Positions 1 through 9,989 of a stretch of 64,000 nucleotides of DNA are shown here, in pieces (position 1 is the first letter of the stretch; each line of letters opens with the position of its first letter). A program made the position numbers and the translations under genes. The notes beneath the pieces were generated by a model. The model saw only the letters and a program-made list of their open reading frames with translations. It made no database searches and was not told where the DNA came from. The stretch covers positions 124,001 through 188,000 of the forward strand of contig CAVZTX010000005.1 in assembly GCA_963778375.1 (NCBI GenBank). Reading direction: 5' to 3'. The DNA is from CAVZTX01 sp963778375 (GTDB lineage Bacteria > Chloroflexota > Ktedonobacteria > Ktedonobacterales > Ktedonobacteraceae).

Positions 1-3000
1 TCTATTTCTTGCCCGTCACTGCGTTTTTCGTTGAAAAAATCATTGAGAAAGAACGGCCCGATGGCATCCTGCTTTCTTTCGGGGGTCAAACGGCGCTCAA
101 TTGTGGGATTGAGTTGTTTTCCGAAGGAATTTTGGAAAAACATAACGTGAAAATTCTCGGCACTCCTATCTCAGCCATTATGCTCACCGAAGACCGGCAG
201 GCCTTTGCAGAGCACTTGCAGAGTATTGACATTCCCACTCCGCTGAGTAGAAGCGCGGAAACACTCGAAGAAGCTATGTGTATTGGCACAGAAATTGGCT
301 TTCCGGTGATGGTACGCGCTGGCTTTGCACTCGGTGGTCAGGGATCAGGCATTGCTTATGATGGCGAGGAACTTGAGCGTATTGTGAGTGGTTCCCTGGC
401 GTTTGCCCCGCAGGTGTTAATTGAGCAATACTTGCATCACTACAAGGAAGTAGAGTATGAGGTGGTGCGGGATAGGTACGACAACTGCATCACGGTTTGC
501 AATATGGAGAACATGGACCCGCTCGGTATACATACCGGCGAATCCATTGTCTTAGCTCCGAGCCAGACGCTCACGAATGCCGAATATCATATGCTGCGTA
601 CCTCTGCAATCACCATTGTACGAAGCCTGGGCATCGTCGGAGAATGCAATGTACAGTTTGCACTTAATCCCAAAACTTCTGCCTACTACGTGATTGAAGT
701 CAATGCTCGCCTCTCGCGCAGCTCGGCCCTCGCCAGTAAAGCGACAGGGTATCCATTGGCATATGTTGCAGCCAAATTAGCACTTGGCTATGGACTTACT
801 GAGCTTACCAACGAGGTAACGGGTGTCACTCAGGCCTGTTTTGAGCCGAGTCTGGATTACCTGGTAGTGAAAATACCACGCTGGGATTTAGAAAAGTTCA
901 AAGGTGTGGATGAGACAATCGGCACGAGCATGAAGTCCGTTGGGGAAGTTATGGGTATTGGCCGCACATTTGAGGAGGCCTATCAAAAAGCCATTCGCAT
1001 GTTAGACCTGGATTTTGAAGGCGCAACGTCCGACAACGTCTTTTCCAACGACGAAAGCGTTGCCGAAATTCTGCTCAAATATCTCTATACACCTACTCCT
1101 AAACGCATGTTTGCTCTCGCAATGGCATTACGCAACAATTACTCCATCCAAGAAATTGCCGAGATTACTGGCATTGATCCCTGGTTTTTGGAGAGAATTA
1201 AGCATATTGTTGATATTGAACAGACTCTAGAGGACGATCAAGATCTCTCCACTTCCCGATTATTAGCGTTGAAACAAATGGGTCTATCCGACAAGCGCAT
1301 TGGCAAACTTACTCACAAAACAGGTTTGGAGATACGTGCATTGCGTAAGCGATTGGGAGTGCTCCCATCTGTGTTTCAAATTGATACGTTGAGTGCCGAA
1401 TTCCCGTCTGATACCAATTATCTCTATATGACCTATAATGGACAGCATCACGATGTTACGCCACTGAAAGATGAAGGGGTGATTATTCTGGGATCGGGGC
1501 CTTATCGCATCGGCTCCTCGGTAGAATTTGATTGGACAAGTGTTAGTGCGGTACATGCACTCAAGAAGTATCAGAAACGCTCCATTGTAGTCAACTGCAA
1601 TCCTGAAACGGTTTCAACAGATTATGATACCTCAGATCGACTGTATTTTGAGGAATTGACCTTCGAGCGTATCGCCGACATTTGCGAATTTGAAAGTCCC
1701 TACGGGGTAATTGTCTCTGTTGGTGGCCAAACTCCCAATAACCGTGCCAAGGCCTTGCAGCGCTATGGTATACATATCCTGGGAACCGATGCCAATCACA
1801 TCGATCAGGCAGAAGATCGGAGTAAGTTTTCCAGCATGTTAGACACACTCGGCATTCGTCAGCCTGCATGGGATGCGTTTACCAATAGTGCTGAACTGAC
1901 TCGATTTGCCGAACGTGTGGGCTTTCCGGTTCTCGTCAGGCCATCCTATGTGCTTTCAGGCAGTGCCATGCATGTCTGTTATACCCAGGAGGAGCTAGAA
2001 CAGTACACTCGAGAAGCTGCGGCAGTTTCATCGGAGTATCCGGTTACCGTTTCTAAGTTCTTTGAGAAGGTCAAAGAGGTCGAATTCGATGCAGTAGCGG
2101 AGCGTGGAGAGGTCAAAGTCTTTGTTATCTCAGAGCACATAGAGAACGCGGGCGTGCATTCCGGCGACGCGACGATTGTGTTACCTCCCCAGACCCTCAA
2201 TGACGAGACCAAAGGGAAGCTAGAAGAGGCCAGTCGAGCAATTGCCAGGGCTTTAGCCATTACAGGCCCATTCAACATTCAATTCCTGGCCAAAGACAAC
2301 CAGGTATATGTTATTGAGGTCAACTTGAGAGCCTCACGCACGTTCCCCTTCATCTCAAAGGTTACGGGAGTCAACTTCATTGAGGTCTTTATTGATGCAC
2401 TCTTTCAAGATGGAGTTCCTGCTGTTGCACTTCCACGGCTCACCTTTACGGCCGTCAAGGCTCCGCAGTTCTCATTTTCACGACTTTCTGGGGCTGATCC
2501 GGTCCTACGCGTAGAGATGGCCTCAACAGGCGAGGTAGCTTGCTTCGGTGAAGATGTGGAAGAAGCCTATCTCAAAGCCATTATCGCTACAGGGAGGAAA
2601 GGTGCCCGGAAAGAGGAATCTTCATCAGCCTGGGAGGCGAGGATAAAAAGGCCAAATTCCTGGAGAGCGCCAGGCTATTATCCCGCCTGGGTATCCCGCT
2701 CTATGCCACCGAAAAGACATGCGCATTTTTACAGAAACATGGCATTGATGCGACCATGCTCTACAAAATACACGAACACCAATCGCCCAACGTCCTGACG
2801 TACTTCCGCGACAATAAGATCGACCTTGCCATAAACATTGTAGATAGGCACATTAAAAAGGAAGTGGATGATGACTATGCTATGCGGCGCTATGCAGTTG
2901 ATCACAATATTCCCCTGTTCACCAAAATCAAACAGGCCCGTCTGTTTGTTAAGGCGATAGTGGAAAAAGACCTTGCAACCATCCCGATCAAATCATGGAG

Positions 3001-3013
3001 TGAGTACCAGTAA
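1..3013 (+). CDS. carB: Carbamoyl-phosphate synthase large subunit, 5'-truncated and frameshifted
   Basis: Makes carbamoyl phosphate from bicarbonate, ammonia and two ATP for pyrimidine and arginine synthesis. The reading frame is open from base 3, so the start (about 70 residues) lies off the window. Both ATP-grasp halves are visible: LSFGGQTALNCG in the first, VNCNPETVSTDYD and VSVGGQTPNNRAKAL in the second, joined by the oligomerisation domain. Near 2597-2608 the frame breaks. The expected link TGRKVPERGIFISLGG is recovered only by removing two extra G bases, after which the methylglyoxal-synthase-like allosteric domain (FLESARLLSRLG, YATEKTCAFLQKHGI) runs to 3013. An essential gene with two adjacent one-base insertions suggests sequence error, though real decay cannot be excluded. 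First gene of a visible pyr operon; the next gene follows after 24 bases. Confidence 0.95.
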
Positions 3014-3037
3014 ATTATTCTGATAAGGAGCTTCGAT

Positions 3038-4699
3038 ATGTATTCTCAAATGAATGTTGAAAGAGTTGATACAGATATCCTGATCATCGGCTCAGGAGGC
3101 TCAGGACTACGAGCCGCGATTGCCGCTGCCGAAAAGAGGGCGAGGGTACTCGTTGTAGCCAAAGAGCGGTTAAAAGACGCTCATACGGGTTGGGCAATGG
3201 GAGGCGTCAACGTTGCTATAAAAGCGCCCGCTACACCGCAGATGCACTTTGAGGACACTATCAATGGGGGTTGGCGTATCAACAACTATAAACTCGCAAG
3301 GATATTTGCGGAGGAAATGCCCGATCGCATACGTGATTTGGAGGGCTATGGCGTCAATTTTGATCGCTTGCCCGATGGCTCCTATTTTACCTGGGCTGGC
3401 GGCAAGCAGTCTGCACCCTTGAATCTATGTGCAGGTGACTATACTGGACGCGAAATGATGCAGGGATTATTGGCGGAGGTTGAGCGACTCGACATCCCAT
3501 TCCTTGAACATCATTATGTAACGAAACTGATCCAGCAGGATGGTAAAGTTATTGGTGCTTTTCTTATAGACGGAGAATCTGGAACCTACAAGGTTGTGCA
3601 GGCGAATGCGACGATTGTAGCAACGGGTGGTGGCGGGAATATGTATCAGATCAATACGAATGCTCCCAGTAACACCGGCGAAGGATATGCCTGGGCGCTG
3701 GATGTCGGTGCTGAACTTGTTGACATGGAAATGATTCAGTTCCATCCAACCGGTATGGCCTACCCACCGGAAAAACGCGGAACACTTGTCACCGAGAAGG
3801 TGAGGGGAAACGGCGGTATCCTCAAAAATAGACTAGGGGAGCGCTTCATGCAGCGTTATCAGCCCCAACGCCTTGAGCTTGCCGGACGTGACGAGGTGAC
3901 GAGAGCAATTTACCAGGAAATTCAGGAAGGTCGGGGCACAGAGCACGGTGCTGTCTATCTTGATGTAACCCACTGGGAGGAAGGCAAAGCTGAAAGACTG
4001 GTTCCTGACGTGTTCGCCGAGCATATGGAGGTAGGCATTGATATTCGCAAGCAGATGATGGAGGTAACACCTTCCATGCATCATATGATGGGTGGGTACG
4101 CTATCAACGAATGGGGTCAGACAAGCGTGGAAGGCCTCTATGCTGTTGGGGAAGTGACCACTAGTGTTCACGGGGCAAACCGGCTGGGTGGTAATTCATT
4201 AGCAGAAGGCCAGGTTTTCGGCAGACGTGCCGGGTTGCATGCAGCGGACTATGTCAAAGATGCTCGGTCACCTCAGATTACACGAGAAGCAATCGAAGCA
4301 GAAATTGATAGGATTGAAGCATTCTTACACAGAAAAACTGGGGTGCAAGCCGCTGAACTTTTAGGCCGGATCAAATCGATCATGTGGACAAATGTTGGTA
4401 TCATAAGAGATGCTGATAAGTTATTGACCGCTCATAAAGTGATTAAACAGTTACAGCACGAGGCACAATTCCTGGCAGCAGAGCATAAAAGTCAACTCCA
4501 ATCCTGTCTCGAAGTGCATGACATGCTCTCAACAGCAGAGGTAATCATACTAGCCGCTTTAGAAAGAAAAGAGAGCCGGGGCGCGCATTATCGCTCCGAT
4601 TATCCGCAAATGGACCCGACATGGGAGAAAAATATCCGTATCTCTAAAGATAAGGAGGGAGAGCTTGTAACGAGGGTTGTTCCCCCCATTAAAGATTGA
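3038..4699 (+). CDS. SdhA/FrdA-like FAD-dependent flavoprotein in the pyr operon
   Basis: A 553-residue member of the succinate dehydrogenase/fumarate reductase/L-aspartate oxidase flavoprotein family. The Rossmann FAD motif IIGSGGSG is at residues 16-23. The motif AHTGWAMGG (His49) matches the position of the His that carries covalent FAD in SdhA/FrdA; L-aspartate oxidases lack that His. Further family motifs are HPTGMAYPPEKRG, RGNGGILKNRLGERFM, the substrate-site HHMMGG and GANRLGGNSLAEG. A Shine-Dalgarno AAGGAG precedes ATG. It lies between carB and pyrC, and neither an iron-sulfur (SdhB) nor a membrane subunit is nearby, so it is not an ordinary respiratory complex II. Role in pyrimidine synthesis (for example oxidising dihydroorotate or reducing fumarate) is only an inference from position. 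Confidence 0.85.
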   Translation: MYSQMNVERVDTDILIIGSGGSGLRAAIAAAEKRARVLVVAKERLKDAHTGWAMGGVNVAIKAPATPQMHFEDTINGGWRINNYKLARIFAEEMPDRIRDLEGYGVNFDRLPDGSYFTWAGGKQSAPLNLCAGDYTGREMMQGLLAEVERLDIPFLEHHYVTKLIQQDGKVIGAFLIDGESGTYKVVQANATIVATGGGGNMYQINTNAPSNTGEGYAWALDVGAELVDMEMIQFHPTGMAYPPEKRGTLVTEKVRGNGGILKNRLGERFMQRYQPQRLELAGRDEVTRAIYQEIQEGRGTEHGAVYLDVTHWEEGKAERLVPDVFAEHMEVGIDIRKQMMEVTPSMHHMMGGYAINEWGQTSVEGLYAVGEVTTSVHGANRLGGNSLAEGQVFGRRAGLHAADYVKDARSPQITREAIEAEIDRIEAFLHRKTGVQAAELLGRIKSIMWTNVGIIRDADKLLTAHKVIKQLQHEAQFLAAEHKSQLQSCLEVHDMLSTAEVIILAALERKESRGAHYRSDYPQMDPTWEKNIRISKDKEGELVTRVVPPIKD

Positions 4700-4757
4700 C
4701 TATCTCAGAAATTTGGAGAGAGACTTCCCGTGAGCGAACTTGAGTAGCGCTCCGCCT

Positions 4758-4820
4758 GTCATCCTGAGCCAAGCGAAGGATCTGGTTGGCCCGACGCCGA
4801 GATCCTGAGCGAAGCGAAGG
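4758..4820. repeat. Dispersed 26-bp repeat, two direct arms
   Basis: Two copies of a module built on ATCCTGAGCGAAGCGAAGG lie at 4758-4783 and about 4800-4820, between the flavoprotein gene and pyrC. Unlike the other three sites of this family in the window (22054, 36488, 55777), the second arm is in direct rather than inverted orientation, so it should not form the usual hairpin. Confidence 0.8.
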
Positions 4821-4867
4821 GAGGGCAGGTAGTATTTCCAAATATCTGGACTATTTCAGGAGGTCTC

Positions 4868-6190
4868 GTGGATGCATCTCTGATAGGCTCAATTGTTCTT
4901 CCCGACCGTATCATGGAAGGTACGCTGCATATTGCGGATGGGAAAATTGCTCGCATTGATGAAGGTTTCTCTACAGAAACAGAGCAAACCTTTGATTTTC
5001 GCGGCAAATATATCCTGCCAGGTTTAATCGAGGTACACGGCCATCTTCGCGAACCAGGACTTGAGCATAAAGAAGATATTCCGCACGGCACCCGCGCTGG
5101 TTTGGCAGGGGGTTACACAACAATCTTTGACATGCCCAATACCAAACCGCCGACGACAACCGTTGCCCGGGTTGAAGACCAGATACAACGCTACACCGGC
5201 AGATCATATACCGATTTTGCCATCAACATGGGTACGGCAGTTGAGGATATCAATGAACTGAATAAGATTGATAAAGATCTGATTACCGGAGTGAAGATAT
5301 TTACGGCCGGTCATGCCACTACGCCTACAACGATACCACATTTAGGGGATATTGCACGGATTTTTGAAATCTTAGGTGAAAGACATATTTTGGCACTGCT
5401 CCATGCAGAAAATCAGGAACTGGTGAACTATTTTACCGCTAAGTACCGCGACATCTTGAAAAGAAACGATCCTGCTGTGTGGAGCGACGCCAGAAACGCC
5501 TCTGTTGTCCTAACATCTGCCCTGGAAATGATTGCGCTCGCGAAGCACTTTCGTGTGAAGCTCTACCTGTTGCATCTATCCACCTCAGAAGAGTTTGCGG
5601 CTGTAGAATTTGGCAGGAACATCGGGGTAGATGTCTATGGTGAAATAGCCGCCTATCAGCTCGCTTTCTCTACCGATGATTACGAAAAATACGGCAATTT
5701 GATTAACGTCGCACCGGCGCTTCGTACACCTGCGGAACAAGGGAAGCTCTGGCAACTACTGCGCGATGGCAAGATCGACGCCGTTATCTCCGAACACACT
5801 CCGCATACGCTTGAAGAGAAGCAGAAAAAGAGCGTTTGGGAGGTAGCATCAGGGATGCCGGGGATCCAGGAAACGTTACCGGTGCTGATTACGAATTGGA
5901 TGCAGCATTTTGGCGAAGATGCTCTTGAGGAAGGCTTAATCCGTATTGCTCAAGTAACATCACAGAATATCGCGAGGATTTTTGGTTTCGGGCAAAAAGG
6001 CAGTCTAGCTGTTGGCAAAGATGCCGATATTGTCGTAGTTGATACAAATTCGCCATGGACGCTGAAAAAGGAAGGTCTTTTCACCAAAAATCGATGGTCT
6101 GCATACGAGGGTATGGAGCTGTCTTGGGAGACCGATAGCAACGTTCTTACGAGGAAATATGATATATCGAGATGGTCAAATAATCGGTGA
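4868..6190 (+). CDS. pyrC: Dihydroorotase
   Basis: Cyclises N-carbamoyl-aspartate to dihydroorotate, the third step of pyrimidine synthesis. The 440-residue amidohydrolase shows the metal-binding HGHLREPG (His57, His59), FDMPNTKPPTTT, a Lys in GVKIFTAGH, HAENQELV, LHLSTSEE and SEHTPH near the C-terminus, matching class I dihydroorotase/allantoinase proteins. The start is GTG, chosen because AGGAGG sits at 4858-4863 with a 4-base gap and no in-frame ATG fits the N-terminal strand. The next gene is pyrE after 32 bases; allantoinase is the alternative by family, but the operon supports dihydroorotase. Confidence 0.93.
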   Translation: MDASLIGSIVLPDRIMEGTLHIADGKIARIDEGFSTETEQTFDFRGKYILPGLIEVHGHLREPGLEHKEDIPHGTRAGLAGGYTTIFDMPNTKPPTTTVARVEDQIQRYTGRSYTDFAINMGTAVEDINELNKIDKDLITGVKIFTAGHATTPTTIPHLGDIARIFEILGERHILALLHAENQELVNYFTAKYRDILKRNDPAVWSDARNASVVLTSALEMIALAKHFRVKLYLLHLSTSEEFAAVEFGRNIGVDVYGEIAAYQLAFSTDDYEKYGNLINVAPALRTPAEQGKLWQLLRDGKIDAVISEHTPHTLEEKQKKSVWEVASGMPGIQETLPVLITNWMQHFGEDALEEGLIRIAQVTSQNIARIFGFGQKGSLAVGKDADIVVVDTNSPWTLKKEGLFTKNRWSAYEGMELSWETDSNVLTRKYDISRWSNNR

Positions 6191-6222
6191 ACCGCAAGGG
6201 AAGCGGATTGTGAGGTGCGAGC

Positions 6223-6798
6223 ATGACTGAGTTACTGGATTTGTTTCAACGGCTGGGTGTTGTTTCGACCGGGCACTTCGTGCTCAGTTCTGGACGGCAC
6301 AGCGACGAATACTGGGAGAAGTTCCGCCTGCTTGAATGGCCCCGAGTTACAGAGCAACTCTGTAATTCGATTGCCCAGAGGTATAAATCAAGTGAAATTG
6401 AAGCAGTCGTAGGACCAACAACAGGTGGAGCATTAATAGCCCAGGAAGTAGCACGTCAACTGGACGCACGTTGCCTCCTCGCCGAATCCTCCCCTAATGG
6501 TGGGCGTGAGCTACGTCGTGGCTTTGTACTCCACCCATCTGAACGTGTCCTCATCGTCGATGACGTGCTAACAACAGGTCTTTCCTTGCGTGAGACCTTA
6601 CAAGCTCTGGAGGGCTATCGACCAGACATTGTAGGCATCGAAGTGCTCATTGACCGCAGCGACGGCATTGCAACACAGCAATTTGGTGTTCCATGTCACG
6701 CACTGCTTACAGTTGCAGCACGTACTTATAATACGGAAGAGTGTCCGTTGTGTGCGAAAGGCGTTCCTGTAGTGAAGCCAGGTACAAGGGTAGGATGA
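6223..6798 (+). CDS. pyrE: Orotate phosphoribosyltransferase
   Basis: Couples orotate to PRPP to give OMP. The 191-residue protein has the type I PRTase fold, with the PRPP-binding loop VLIVDDVLTTG at about residues 108-118, the N-terminal FVLSSGRHSDEYW and VGPTTGGALIA. A GAGGTG ribosome site precedes ATG. Its stop overlaps the pyrF start as ATGA (6795-6798), indicating translational coupling. Confidence 0.95.
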   Translation: MTELLDLFQRLGVVSTGHFVLSSGRHSDEYWEKFRLLEWPRVTEQLCNSIAQRYKSSEIEAVVGPTTGGALIAQEVARQLDARCLLAESSPNGGRELRRGFVLHPSERVLIVDDVLTTGLSLRETLQALEGYRPDIVGIEVLIDRSDGIATQQFGVPCHALLTVAARTYNTEECPLCAKGVPVVKPGTRVG

Positions 6799-7631
6799 CC
6801 ATGAGCTTTCTCGATAAATTGCTGGTGGCTTCGCGCCAACAAAATAGTCTGCTCTGCGTAGGATTGGACCCCGAGCCGCAGCGCTTTTCCGCTGCATTAC
6901 ACAATATACCTATAGATCGAGCAGTCGTGCAGTTCTGCCAAACGATTATAGAAGCTACTGCACCCTACGTATGTGCATACAAACCCAACCTGGCCTTCTT
7001 TGAAGTATTGGGACCAATTGGTATGCAGGTTTTTCAGGAAGTGCTACACGCCGTACCGTCGCATATTCCAATCATTGCCGACGCCAAGCGCGGCGACTTA
7101 GGCAATACAGCCCGCAACTACGCCTCAGCTTTATTTGATGTGTATGGCTGCGATGCAGCGACCGTCAACCCTTACCTTGGCTATGATAGCGTAGCTCCCT
7201 TTCTTGCTTATCGCGATAAGGGCATTATCCTGCTCTGTCGTACATCCAACCCCAGTGCACGTGATTTTCAGGATCTGCCGGTACAGACAGAAGATGGTCA
7301 GTCGAAGCCTCTCTATGAAGTCATTGCACAGCGCGTACAGTTATGGAATGAAGCGGACAACTGTGGCCTCGTCGTTGGTGCAACCTATCCTCAGGAACTT
7401 CGCACTATTCGCTCGTTATATCCTTATATGCCAATCCTAATCCCTGGCGTTGGTGCACAGGGCGGAGATTTAGAAGCTTCGGTATCAGCAGGAGTGGATG
7501 GACGAGGTGAGCGAGCGATCATTGCAGTTTCGCGTGCAATCCTGTATGCTGATGACGGTGCCAACTATGCCACCGCCGCACGAGAAGAGGCACGGCAACT
7601 GCGGGATCGAATCAACGAGGCAAGAAACTAG
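6795..7631 (+). CDS. pyrF: Orotidine 5'-phosphate decarboxylase, type 2
   Basis: Decarboxylates OMP to UMP, the last step of the pathway. A 278-residue type 2 enzyme (pfam OMPdecase, longer subfamily). Visible motifs are LLCVGLDPEP near the N-terminus, YKPNLAFFE, the catalytic IADAKRGDLGNTA (Lys98) and the phosphate-binding LIPGVGAQGGD. I chose ATG 6795, which overlaps the pyrE stop, rather than an upstream GTG at 6741 that would overlap pyrE by 58 bases; ATG 6801 is also possible. Confidence 0.95.
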   Translation: MTMSFLDKLLVASRQQNSLLCVGLDPEPQRFSAALHNIPIDRAVVQFCQTIIEATAPYVCAYKPNLAFFEVLGPIGMQVFQEVLHAVPSHIPIIADAKRGDLGNTARNYASALFDVYGCDAATVNPYLGYDSVAPFLAYRDKGIILLCRTSNPSARDFQDLPVQTEDGQSKPLYEVIAQRVQLWNEADNCGLVVGATYPQELRTIRSLYPYMPILIPGVGAQGGDLEASVSAGVDGRGERAIIAVSRAILYADDGANYATAAREEARQLRDRINEARN

Positions 7632-7633
7632 AA

Positions 7634-8914
7634 GTGAACCTGCAAAACACTGTTATTACGCCCAAGCTTCCAGAAAAAGGCTTGCGACAGGCATTTACCT
7701 CATTACGTCATCGCAATTACCGTCTGTACTGGTTTGGCCAAATGATCTCGCTGCTGGGCACCTATATGCAAACCGTCGGACAGGCCTGGCTGGTGCTGGA
7801 GCTAACGCACAGCCCCTTGCAACTCGGTCTGGTGGGGGCGCTGCAATTTCTGCCGATATTGCTCTTCTCGCTTTTCGGAGGAGTCTTTGCGGATCGCTGG
7901 CCTAAAAGACGTGTCCTGCTCGTGACTCAATCTGCCTCCATGCTCCAGGCTTTCCTTCTCTGGGCGCTGATCGCAACCGGCACCGTCCAACTCTGGCATA
8001 TCTATGTCCTGGCGCTGCTGCTGGGATTCACGAATAGCCTGGATCAGCCGACGCGCTCGGCATTTATCGCCGAACTGGTCGGACGCGAGGACTTGCCCAA
8101 CGCCGTTGCCTTGACCTCTTCACTCGCTAACCTGGCGCACATTGTAGGTCCTGGCCTTGGGGGCATCATCATTGCCGCCAGCGGTGTAACTCTACTCTTT
8201 CTGCTCAATGCGCTTAGCTTTCTCGCGGTGCTTGTGGGCCTGGCGCTGATCAACAGCCACGAGTTGCATACCCAGGCGCTTCAACCCGGAAGCACGGGTG
8301 AGCGACAGAACACCTGGCGGAGCCTGCGTGAGGGCGTAGATTATGTCTGGAAAACGCCTGCAATTGTGTTGGTAACCCTGGTGGTTGGCCTGGTATTGCT
8401 CTTCGGCGCGAACTTCAACGTCGTGCTCCCACTCTTTGCCACAGACGTGCTGCATGTCGGAGCAACGGGCTTTGGCTTTCTCTTTGCGGCTATGGGCATT
8501 GGCTCGTTACTCTCGGCACTGTGGCTGGCCTGGGGCAATCAGAGGCCAACGATCCGGCGTGTGCTAATCGGAACGCTGGTCTTCAGTGTGTTGGAGGCGG
8601 CTTTTGCGATCTCGCACATCTATCTCCTGTCATTAGTGCTGATCGCGGGCGTTGGCATTGCGGAGACAATCTTTGGCGCATTTGCCACTACTACGCTCCA
8701 GATGATCGCCCCGGACCACTTGCGCGGACGCGTCATAAGCATCTATATACTTTTCTTCACCGGAAGCGTTCCGCCGGGATATCTGCTAGCTGGCTGGTTG
8801 TCGAGTCTCTACGGGGCTTCCATCGGCCTGCTTATCTGTACTCTTCTCAGTCTAATGGTTGTGGGAGCCGGGTGGATGTGGCGCAAACCTGCGGAGAAGA
8901 ATTTTGCAGGATAG
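7634..8914 (+). CDS. MFS exporter of the EntS-like (MFS_3) type
   Basis: A 426-residue integral membrane protein with about 12 hydrophobic segments. LRHRNYRLYWFGQMISLLGT at the N-terminus, the loop FADRWPKRRVLL and LRGRVISIYILFF are typical of the enterobactin-exporter-like MFS group. Substrate unknown. GTG start two bases after the pyrF stop, so it is probably the last gene of the pyr transcript; a weak GAGG lies upstream. A second member of the same group is at 62296-63600. Confidence 0.85.
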   Translation: MNLQNTVITPKLPEKGLRQAFTSLRHRNYRLYWFGQMISLLGTYMQTVGQAWLVLELTHSPLQLGLVGALQFLPILLFSLFGGVFADRWPKRRVLLVTQSASMLQAFLLWALIATGTVQLWHIYVLALLLGFTNSLDQPTRSAFIAELVGREDLPNAVALTSSLANLAHIVGPGLGGIIIAASGVTLLFLLNALSFLAVLVGLALINSHELHTQALQPGSTGERQNTWRSLREGVDYVWKTPAIVLVTLVVGLVLLFGANFNVVLPLFATDVLHVGATGFGFLFAAMGIGSLLSALWLAWGNQRPTIRRVLIGTLVFSVLEAAFAISHIYLLSLVLIAGVGIAETIFGAFATTTLQMIAPDHLRGRVISIYILFFTGSVPPGYLLAGWLSSLYGASIGLLICTLLSLMVVGAGWMWRKPAEKNFAG

Positions 8915-9412
8915 GAAATTTTGGGACATGTGTGATTTTTTTGGATGTGGTCTGTATGCCGATTGAGAAGAGGGTATTTGCATGATTGCGATGGGGCCGG
9001 GGACATTGGGACATGCGTGAATTTTTTGCTTCGGTTTGTATACGATCTGATATGTGAGGTGGATGAGTTCGATTGAGACGGGGACATTGGGACATTCCTG
9101 TTTTTTTCTGTGAGCCTGATAGTGGGTGGAAATGATGGCGAATACGCCCGGAGACATCGGGACATTCGTGATATTTTTCTGTGTTATGAATACCGGCCGG
9201 CTGGTTGGGACATTCCTGTTATTTTTGTCGGTTGTCTTGTACATGCACACTTGCCTGGTTGAGACGGGGACATTCGGGACATGTTCTTTGGTCTGGTAGC
9301 CAGGGGTTCAGTGCAAGGCGAACTCTATGCAAGAGCATGTACGGCTACCCAGGTGCGAAAGTGCACGTGTAAGGGAATGCGGACATACTCTCTGGCTTGA
9401 GAGGATAATGAG
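8915..9412. repeat. Gene-free stretch with degenerate GGGACAT repeats
   Basis: About 500 bases without a credible gene. GGGACAT motifs followed by a T-rich run recur at 8923, 9008, 9089, 9159, 9207 and 9276 (spacing about 48-85 bases), several as the doubled form GGGGACATTGGGACATTC. Flanking segments are also loosely related (GATTGAGAC before two units). Overlapping open frames on the minus strand encode only repeats of NVPMSP-type peptides created by the array and are not accepted as genes. Confidence 0.7.
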
Positions 9413-9916
9413 TTACTGTTCTTTTTTCACCTTCTCCAGCCAGGCGCGCATATCTGGCTCGTGCTCCTGGTGGAAATGAGCGAAGAACATGCTGCCGCTG
9501 ACCTGCTCTTCTTCCAGCCCGAGGATGCGCCGCAGATCCTGGAGCTCCTCCTCAGAAAAGGCATCGAGGGTCTCTACCAGTTGCTGGAAGACTTCCCGCA
9601 AATCACTGAGCACATCTGCCAAAGGACGATCGCGATTGGACTCGTACATCCAGGCGTTGATTTCATCGTCTTCCCGCAGTTCTGGCGGCCAGGGCGGTGA
9701 AAAGTCTGGTTCATGATGCAGAAGCGCCTGGAAGCGCCGAACCGACCGGCGGCGCCAGCCTGTTAAGTGAGCCACGATATCCTTGATTGACCAGCCACCG
9801 GCGACCTCTGGCTGCGTCATATGAGCTTCCCCAATCTCGTCGAGCAAGGCTTCCCAGGCGGCCTGTTCATTGCGCAATTCAGTGAGGAGTTGAGTTTTGC
9901 TGAGAGAAGTTCCCAT
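9413..9916 (-). CDS. ClbS/DfsB-family four-helix-bundle protein
   Basis: A 167-residue protein resembling the ClbS/DfsB (DUF1706, DinB-like) family. Visible signs are the N-terminal KTQLLTELRNEQAAWEALL, WSIKDIVAHLTGWRRR, and a C-terminal FFAHFHQEHEPDMRAWL with the family's usual His-rich end. Members are known as small cytosolic proteins; ClbS protects against colibactin, but most are uncharacterised and that role should not be assumed here. Two other DinB-like genes are at 19337 and 21487. Confidence 0.75.
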   Translation of the reverse strand: MGTSLSKTQLLTELRNEQAAWEALLDEIGEAHMTQPEVAGGWSIKDIVAHLTGWRRRSVRRFQALLHHEPDFSPPWPPELREDDEINAWMYESNRDRPLADVLSDLREVFQQLVETLDAFSEEELQDLRRILGLEEEQVSGSMFFAHFHQEHEPDMRAWLEKVKKEQ

Positions 9917-9989
9917 GCTGCTTTCCTTTCATTCGGGATCGTGTGTGCTAATTTCCTACAGAGTAGCACAAAAAGAAGGCTGTCCAATG

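Noticed and set aside
8809..9250. Overlapping minus-strand open frames rich in NVPMSP-type peptides
   Set aside because: They arise from the GGGACAT array, overlap each other in different frames and lack ribosome sites.
8915..9412. CRISPR array
   Set aside because: Repeats are short, degenerate and irregularly spaced, spacers are related to each other, and no cas gene is near.
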